Below are positions 58,010-64,000 of a DNA stretch of 64,000 nt, one piece after another. Each line of letters starts with the position of its first letter. The stretch's first letter is position 1. The notes below the pieces were generated by a model. That model did no database searches, was not told where the DNA came from, and worked only from the letters and a program-made list of their open reading frames with translations. The stretch lies in assembly GCF_018408705.1 (NCBI RefSeq), contig NZ_AP023420.1, forward strand, positions 558,001-622,000. Direction: 5' to 3'. The position numbers and the translations under genes are program-made. The DNA comes from Pusillibacter faecalis. Its GTDB lineage: Bacteria > Bacillota > Clostridia > Oscillospirales > Oscillospiraceae.

Positions 58010-58687
58010 ATGGATTTGAAAGAAGCGATGGAGCAGCGGCACACGGTTCGGTCTTATATCGATCGTCCGCTTCCGTCAGAGGTCATACGGCTCTTGGCAG
58101 AGCGCATCCAGAAAAATAACGAAGCCTACCGTCTGCACATGCAGTTGATAACAGAGAATATCGAAGCCTTTGGCCCTCTGCTCAGGCTGATTCTGGCTAA
58201 AGGAGTTCGCAATTATATCATTTTGTCCGCCCCCGCTGGTCCCACGGTGGAGGAGCGTCTGGGGTACTGCGGTGCAGACGTGATGTTGTATGCGCAGACA
58301 CTGGGCTTGAACTCCTGGTGGGTTGGCGGCACCTTTAACAAGAAGGGCGTTCAAAAAAACGCCGATTCTGCCGGAACGGAAAAAATCATTGGTCTAATTG
58401 CCATCGGCTATGGAGCTACTCAAGGCGTCCCCCACAAGTCCAAACGTCCGGAGGACATCAGCCATTACCATGGAAAAGCCCCGGACTGGTTTATAGAGGG
58501 TGTGCGTGCCGTGCTCCTGGCGCCAACCGCACTGAATCGGCAGGCCTTTCAGATTGAGGGTGACGGCGAAAGAGTCTCCATGTCTTACGGCAGAGGTGCG
58601 TTTGCCGACGTGGACCTTGGAATTGGAAAGTATCATTTTGAGATCGGTGCCGAAAGGGAGCATTTCATCTGGGCCGAACATTCCTGA
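58010..58687 (+). CDS. Nitroreductase-family protein
   Basis: 225 residues, starting MDLKEAMEQRHTVRSYIDRP, the FMN-binding Arg-Ser-Tyr opening of nitroreductases. The fold continues with GLNSWWVGG and IGYGATQGVPHKSKRPED. It probably reduces nitro compounds, quinones or flavins with NAD(P)H; the exact substrate is unknown. This subgroup (putative TM nitroreductase, PF14512) is common in Clostridia. GGAGG about seven bases before the ATG at 58010 sets the start. Single gene ending at a strong terminator. Confidence 0.88.
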   Translation: MDLKEAMEQRHTVRSYIDRPLPSEVIRLLAERIQKNNEAYRLHMQLITENIEAFGPLLRLILAKGVRNYIILSAPAGPTVEERLGYCGADVMLYAQTLGLNSWWVGGTFNKKGVQKNADSAGTEKIIGLIAIGYGATQGVPHKSKRPEDISHYHGKAPDWFIEGVRAVLLAPTALNRQAFQIEGDGERVSMSYGRGAFADVDLGIGKYHFEIGAEREHFIWAEHS

Positions 58688-58759
58688 GCCAAAATATGCC
58701 GGGCTGCGCGAAACGCACACTCTCACAGCGGCTCTGGTCTCATGGCGCAATATGCATGC

Positions 58760-58793
58760 AAAAAGGCGGCGGACTTTTGTCCGCCGCCTTTTT
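58760..58793. terminator. Bidirectional terminator between nitroreductase and CdaR-type gene
   Basis: AAAAAGGCGGCGGAC/GTCCGCCGCCTTTTT forms a perfect 15-bp stem with a 4-base loop. It ends both convergent genes. Confidence 0.92.
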
Positions 58794-59884
58794 CAGGATT
58801 CAATTCCTCTGGAAGTCAAATACTTCTTGACCATCAGCGCCACCTTAAAGGTGATCGCGTCGTCGAACTCCCGCAGGTCTAGACCTGTCAGCTTCTTAAT
58901 CTTTTCCAGCCGGTACACCAGCGTATTCCGATGTACAAAGAGCTTTCTTGCGGTCTCGGATACATTCAGGTTATTTTCAAAGAATTTATGAATGGTAAAC
59001 AGGGTCTCCCGGTCCAGCGCGTCAATGGGATTCTTCTTGAAAACCTCCTGAAGGAACATCTCGCACAACGTCGTCGGAAGCTGATAGATCAGTCGGCCAA
59101 TGCCCAGGTTCTCATAGTTGATGACGTACTTCTCCGTGTCAAACACCTTGCCCACCTCGATGGCAATCTGGGCCTCCTTATAGCTCTTGGCCAGATCCCG
59201 CAGATGGATGGCAATGGTTCCGATGCCCACCACTACCGTGCTCTCGCCTTCCACCCGGAGCGCCTCCTCAATGGAGACGGCAATCTTGTTCAGTTCCTTC
59301 ACATTGGAGCCCTCGGGCATCTGGCGGATCAGCGCCACATCTCCGTCCCCAACACTCAGGACAAAATCACTCTGCCGGTCAGGGAACAGTGCCTGCACCG
59401 TATCCGTGGGAACAGACTCCCCCTTTTTCAGCGAGCGCACCACAAAAACACCCCGTGGAATATCTGCGCCGACCCGCAGCTCCTTGGCCCGCATGTAAAT
59501 GTCGCCCAGCATGATATTGTCGGAAATGATATCCTTGATGAACGTTCCCCGGTCATGCTTTTCCTCATAATAGGCCTTGGCCGCGTTTAACGATACCGTG
59601 GCCAGCGCACACACAGTCTTGCTCACCTCATTGTCGCCAAAGGCAAACACCGCGTAATCGAATTGGTTTCCCCACCCAGCCAAGGCCTTGAACGTCTTCC
59701 CGTCAGAAGAAATCATACTGCCGGCAGCGCTGTTGACAACAGGCACATACTCCGCCCAGCGCTGACCAATCATGGACAGCTCGCTGCAAGCGATGACAAT
59801 ACCCTCGCCGTCAATCACACCAACAGTGCGGTCCGTATTTTCCTTTAACTGCAGCACCACGTTTTGAAAAATTCTCCCAGACAT
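58793..59884 (-). CDS. CdaR/PucR-family transcriptional regulator
   Basis: 363 residues. A sensory N-terminal part (about 1-130, TVGVIDGEGIVIACSELSMI), a GGDEF-like degenerate middle domain (about 150-290, VFVVRSLKKGES and VVGIGTIAIHLRDLAKSYKEA), and the C-terminal PucR helix-turn-helix (NNLNVSETARKLFVHRNTLV). CdaR/PucR proteins regulate sugar-acid or purine use; the ligand here is unknown. GGAGGG is six bases before the ATG at 59884, and a TTGCGT-17-TATAAT promoter is at 59943-59971. Confidence 0.9.
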   Translation of the reverse strand: MSGRIFQNVVLQLKENTDRTVGVIDGEGIVIACSELSMIGQRWAEYVPVVNSAAGSMISSDGKTFKALAGWGNQFDYAVFAFGDNEVSKTVCALATVSLNAAKAYYEEKHDRGTFIKDIISDNIMLGDIYMRAKELRVGADIPRGVFVVRSLKKGESVPTDTVQALFPDRQSDFVLSVGDGDVALIRQMPEGSNVKELNKIAVSIEEALRVEGESTVVVGIGTIAIHLRDLAKSYKEAQIAIEVGKVFDTEKYVINYENLGIGRLIYQLPTTLCEMFLQEVFKKNPIDALDRETLFTIHKFFENNLNVSETARKLFVHRNTLVYRLEKIKKLTGLDLREFDDAITFKVALMVKKYLTSRGIES

Positions 59885-59942
59885 GACCGCCCTCCATTCA
59901 ATCTCATCACTTATTCTCTTTGTGCAACTTGTCAACGCCTAT

Positions 59943-59971
59943 ATTATACCGGGACTTTTGACAAAACGCAA
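59943..59971 (-). promoter_or_regulatory. Promoter of the CdaR-type gene
   Basis: On the minus strand TTGCGT (59971-59966), 17 bases, TATAAT (59948-59943), 59 bases upstream of the start codon. Confidence 0.7.
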
Positions 59972-60041
59972 GACTTTTCTTCTCTTTTCAACAAAAAAAT
60001 TGTGGAATTTTTGTTGAAGTTTTATGTTTCCCTAGAAGGCG

Positions 60042-60761
60042 TTACAATTCCCTCAGCCGCTCTACTTCATAATCTGTCAAAAAGCGAAAGCTCCCCCGTG
60101 AAAGTGACGGGTCCAGGCACAGATTGCCCATTCGAATCCTCTCCAGATATACCACCGGGGTCCCCCGGGCAGCCAGCATTCGCTTTACCTGGTGGAACTT
60201 GCCCTCCCGCAGAGTCACACAGGCTTCGCTGCCGTTCCCTGCCGTCAAAATTTTCAACTCCGCCGGCTGGCAGACCAGCCCATCCTGCAAAACCATCCCG
60301 GCTGAAAAAGCCCGGCAGTCCTCTTCTGTCAAGCGCCCAGCCACCCGCACAAAATATTCCTTGTCCACATGGTGACGTGGAGAGAGCAGATGGTGCGCCA
60401 GAGCGCCCTCATTGGTCAGAAGCAGCAGTCCCTCCGTATCCTTATCCAGGCGTCCCACGGGAAAGAGGTTCTGACGCCGCAGCTCCGGTGGCAGCAAATC
60501 CAGCACCGTGGTCCCCCGTCCGTCCTCCGTGGCGGAGAGATACCCAGCAGGCTTGTTCAGCATCACCCAGGTAAACCGGCGGTAGAGCATAGGCTCTCCG
60601 TTTATCGTAATCGCCACTGTCTCTGGGTCTACCTGATCCTGGGCGGAACAGGCGGGCGCTCCGTCTACCCAAACCCGCCCATGGCGAATCAGGTCCTTGA
60701 CCTCCCGCCTGGAAAACCGGCCTGTCGAGGCGATGATCTTGTCCAGCCGCTGCTTCTCCAT
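60042..60761 (-). CDS. rsuA: 16S rRNA pseudouridine synthase (RsuA family)
   Basis: 239 residues. An N-terminal S4 RNA-binding domain (about 1-60, QRLDKIIASTGRFSRREV) is followed by the RsuA/RluB-type catalytic domain with FPVGRLDKDTEGLLLLTNEG, where the Asp of GRLD is the catalytic residue. It converts a uridine of 16S rRNA to pseudouridine. GGGGGA precedes the ATG. It is a single gene between the CdaR-type regulator and the divergent DUF4830 gene. Confidence 0.93.
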   Translation of the reverse strand: MEKQRLDKIIASTGRFSRREVKDLIRHGRVWVDGAPACSAQDQVDPETVAITINGEPMLYRRFTWVMLNKPAGYLSATEDGRGTTVLDLLPPELRRQNLFPVGRLDKDTEGLLLLTNEGALAHHLLSPRHHVDKEYFVRVAGRLTEEDCRAFSAGMVLQDGLVCQPAELKILTAGNGSEACVTLREGKFHQVKRMLAARGTPVVYLERIRMGNLCLDPSLSRGSFRFLTDYEVERLREL

Positions 60762-60840
60762 GACTCTGTCCCCCTTTTGTATTGTATTCTATCATATTCT
60801 TTCTCAGAATTGAATATGGAACTGACAGGAGGGATGCAAG

Positions 60841-61311
60841 ATGCTGATTTTCACCACACGGTTTTCCAAGAAAAAAGCTGTGTTGACTGTCATTGTCATT
60901 GGAGCAGTCATCGCAGCACTGGTCATTTTGGCCGGACATTTTCAAAAAGGCGGCAATGCCGATCTGCCCCAGCTCACTGACAATCCCCAACGGGTAGCCT
61001 ATCTGCAGTCCTTAGGCTGGGAGATCGAAACCGAGCCGTTGGAGACTCTGCAGTTCCTGCTGCCGGCAACATTGACGGAACCTTACCTTTCATACAATCA
61101 GCTGCAAAAAGAGCAGGGCTTTGACCTATCCGAGAGCTGTGGCAAACAGGTAGCGCGGTATACCTATGCTGTAACCAACTATCCCGGCCGGTCCACCGGC
61201 GTACAAATCAATCTGTATGTCTGCGAGGATCTTCCCGTGGCGGGAGATGTCTGCTGTCCCGGGTCTGACGGGTTCCAAGATATTCTGGCCTATCCGGAAT
61301 CGGATACCTAA
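60841..61311 (+). CDS. DUF4830-domain membrane-anchored protein
   Basis: 156 residues. An N-terminal transmembrane helix (AVLTVIVIGAVIAALVILAG, about 13-32) precedes an extracellular domain with RVAYLQSLGWEIETEPLE, the start of DUF4830, and ending YTYAVTNYPGRSTGVQINLY. The family occurs in sporulating gut Firmicutes; its function is unknown. GGAGGGATGCAAG before the ATG sets the start. Divergent from rsuA; it has its own promoter region at about 60780. Confidence 0.85.
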   Translation: MLIFTTRFSKKKAVLTVIVIGAVIAALVILAGHFQKGGNADLPQLTDNPQRVAYLQSLGWEIETEPLETLQFLLPATLTEPYLSYNQLQKEQGFDLSESCGKQVARYTYAVTNYPGRSTGVQINLYVCEDLPVAGDVCCPGSDGFQDILAYPESDT

Positions 61312-61439
61312 TGGTGGCATTTTGCAAAAGTCCCCGGCTCATGGCACCCATGGACCGGGGCATCCGCTGCCGGAAAAGCACAGCTTGTCCGCACAGCGGT
61401 CCTGATTCTCTGCGTTCATCCTGGGTCCGGGGAGAAGTC

Positions 61440-62074
61440 CTACACAGCCAGTTCTCTGTGATAGACCAGCGCATAAAACGCCAGCGTGCTCGCAATCAGG
61501 GCGAAGATATAAAGAGCTTCCTGTTCCTGGTCCTTCGATAAAACAAGGCTCCGAAGGCCAGCATACCCACGCCGTCCATCAGGAGCTGGAACAAGAATTT
61601 CTGATGACTTGAGAGGTAGATGGCAAGGGCAGCCGCCTCCGCGGCCAAAGCCCCCACCGGCAGTGCGTACAGAATGGAGCTGAGTTCTCGGTCCCTGTTC
61701 CAGTCGTAGAGAAAAAACGCCGCCATACCGCAGGGAATGGAGAGAAGGGAAAGCATCACGAACAGCGAAAACCGAAATCCCCCGGAAAGCAGAGGGATAA
61801 AAGTTCCAAGAACTGCCTGCAGCCCATAAAAGCTCAGTGTCATTCCAAACATATACAGAAATGAACTCTCTCCGGCGCAAAGATGCGAGGTGCTGAACAG
61901 CACAATCAAGGTATTGGTAATCACCCAGAAGCCCAACAGTGTCTGGATAGAGGAAAGGCTCCACAGAGTGTCTCCGGGGAAGTAATCGGCCAGCCGGCAT
62001 ATCCCGCCAATAAGCATGCCAATCAAAAAAATCTTGCCATAAGACCCTACAGTATGTTCCAGTCTTCGTGCCAT
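61440..62074 (-). CDS. Polytopic membrane protein, apparently frameshifted at its last helix
   Basis: Not recognised. From an ATG at 62074 the frame encodes six hydrophobic helices but stops at 61496 (ending NRKLFISSP). In another frame, entered near 61540 at a TTTT run, sequence continues as KDQEQEALYIFALIASTLAF YALVYHREL and stops at 61440. This is a typical last membrane helix, so the intact gene probably spans 61440-62074 and a one-base change separates the parts. It could be a real lesion, a polymorphism or a sequencing error. Confidence 0.6.
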
Positions 62075-62153
62075 ATCAGTTCCCGCCTTGACTCCTGTTT
62101 TTATGGCCTCATCATAACACACGGTCTCTTAGATTGTCCATCAGCGCAGGTAG

Positions 62154-62187
62154 AAAAAAAGACTGCTGCACAAGCAGCAGTCTTTTT
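62154..62187. terminator. Bidirectional terminator downstream of tuf
   Basis: GACTGCTGC-ACAA-GCAGCAGTC flanked by A7 and T5 on either side: a strong intrinsic terminator. It lies 18 bases past the tuf stop on the minus strand. Confidence 0.92.
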
Positions 62188-62204
62188 CAATTTGTGGGGA
62201 AAAA

Positions 62205-63410
<1,206 letters not shown>

Positions 63411-63532
63411 TTGAAAATCCTCCTGTCAGTTTTCAAAATACATTTGTAGCAATGCAATTATCAGCACTGCCTATTTTACCGTATATCGCAGAGAAAATCA
63501 ACAACGAAATATCCACATTTCGCCATGCCCGC

Positions 63533-64000
63533 TCAGCCCTGGGGCTTGGTGCGGGTCTCCACGATCTTATCCCGGATATTCTTGGGAATCTCCACGTAGT
63601 GACTGGGCTCCATCGTATACTGGCCGCGGCCCTGCGTACGGGAGCGGAGGTCGGTAGCATAGCCAAACATCTCGGCCAGAGGCACATTGGCGTCGATCTG
63701 CTGGGCGCCACTGCGGGCCTCCAGCTTCACGATCTGTCCGCGGCGGGCATTCAGATCGCCAATCACATCGCCCATATACTCGTCGGGCACGATGACACTG
63801 ACCTTCATGATCGGCTCCTGCAGTGTGGGGTCGGCCTTCCGGCAGGCCTCTTTGAAAGCCATGGAACCGGCAATCTTAAAGGCCATTTCAGAGGAGTCCA
63901 CCTCATGATAGGAACCATCATACAGCGTAACCTTCACATCCACCACCGGGAAGCCGGCCAGCACGCCGGCGTTCATGGCACCCTGGATACCAGCGTCCAC
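63533..64000 (-). CDS. fusA: Elongation factor G, C-terminal part (5' end outside window)
   Basis: The frame is open to the window edge at 64000. The 155 residues visible contain the domain IV loop [20 protein letters not shown] and the domain V segment [20 protein letters not shown], then [20 protein letters not shown] and [20 protein letters not shown], all EF-G landmarks. It drives ribosomal translocation by GTP hydrolysis. The real start lies beyond 64000. tuf follows 122 bases downstream. Confidence 0.97.
   Translation of the reverse strand: MDAGIQGAMNAGVLAGFPVVDVKVTLYDGSYHEVDSSEMAFKIAGSMAFKEACRKADPTLQEPIMKVSVIVPDEYMGDVIGDLNARRGQIVKLEARSGAQQIDANVPLAEMFGYATDLRSRTQGRGQYTMEPSHYVEIPKNIRDKIVETRTKPQG

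Overview
The window comes from a Gram-positive, anaerobic gut-type Clostridia genome, most likely Oscillospiraceae (Flavonifractor/Lawsonibacter/Intestinimonas-like). The signs are moderately high GC, strong GGAGG ribosome sites, the house-keeping order fusA-tuf ... ftsE-ftsX ... greA-lysS, and gut-Firmicutes families (DUF4830, DUF3268, DUF5697, DUF6100, activase fusions). No rRNA, tRNA or CRISPR array was seen. Product names come from reading motifs and remembered family features; no search was run.

Layout. 1-6.5 kb: the 3' end of a DtxR/MntR-like metal repressor cut by the window edge, a decayed Y-family DNA polymerase fragment, an arginase-family hydrolase, then a minus-strand island of nine small uncharacterised genes, some translationally coupled and one apparently frameshifted. 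7-15 kb: a compact regulon. A giant double activase (2-hydroxyacyl-CoA dehydratase activator / double-cubane reductase type) is divergent from a Crp/Fnr regulator, followed by a NitT/TauT-like ABC importer and two tandem cupins. Three promoters here carry the same palindrome (RTTGC-N4-GCAAY), each centred 41.5 bp upstream of the predicted start point: a class II Crp/Fnr arrangement. 15-19 kb: a minus-strand metal cluster (HMA-domain protein, AraC regulator, a 26-aa membrane peptide, a DUF6110-like protein, and a P1B-type ATPase with an SCA membrane motif) that resembles ferrosome (fez) loci. A second operator type, GTTAG-N6-CTAAC, occurs at the activase/crp, ABC and HMA promoters and links both clusters.

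21-51.5 kb: about 30 kb of an integrative conjugative element, nearly all on the minus strand. It has a Rep-like protein, sigma-like regulator, VirB2-like subunit, surface module (membrane protein, sortase, SLH protein, 1738-aa thioester/Cna-B adhesin), VirB6/TrbL, NlpC/P60 hydrolase, PrgI, VirB4, helicase, HD-GYP, DUF5697, DUF6100, replication-relaxation protein, VirD4, S1-domain protein, AAA/DUF4143 ATPase, DUF3268 and its own sigma-70 factor. Hairpins punctuate the operon, a possible leader peptide/attenuator precedes the secretion genes, and a Tn7-like transposon remnant sits between two of them. No integrase or canonical relaxase is visible. The element abuts the 3' end of lysS.

51.5-64 kb: chromosomal backbone: lysS, greA, a hypothetical gene, an M23/EnvC-like hydrolase activator, ftsX, ftsE, nitroreductase, CdaR-type regulator, rsuA, DUF4830 protein, a frameshifted membrane protein, tuf, and the 3' part of fusA.
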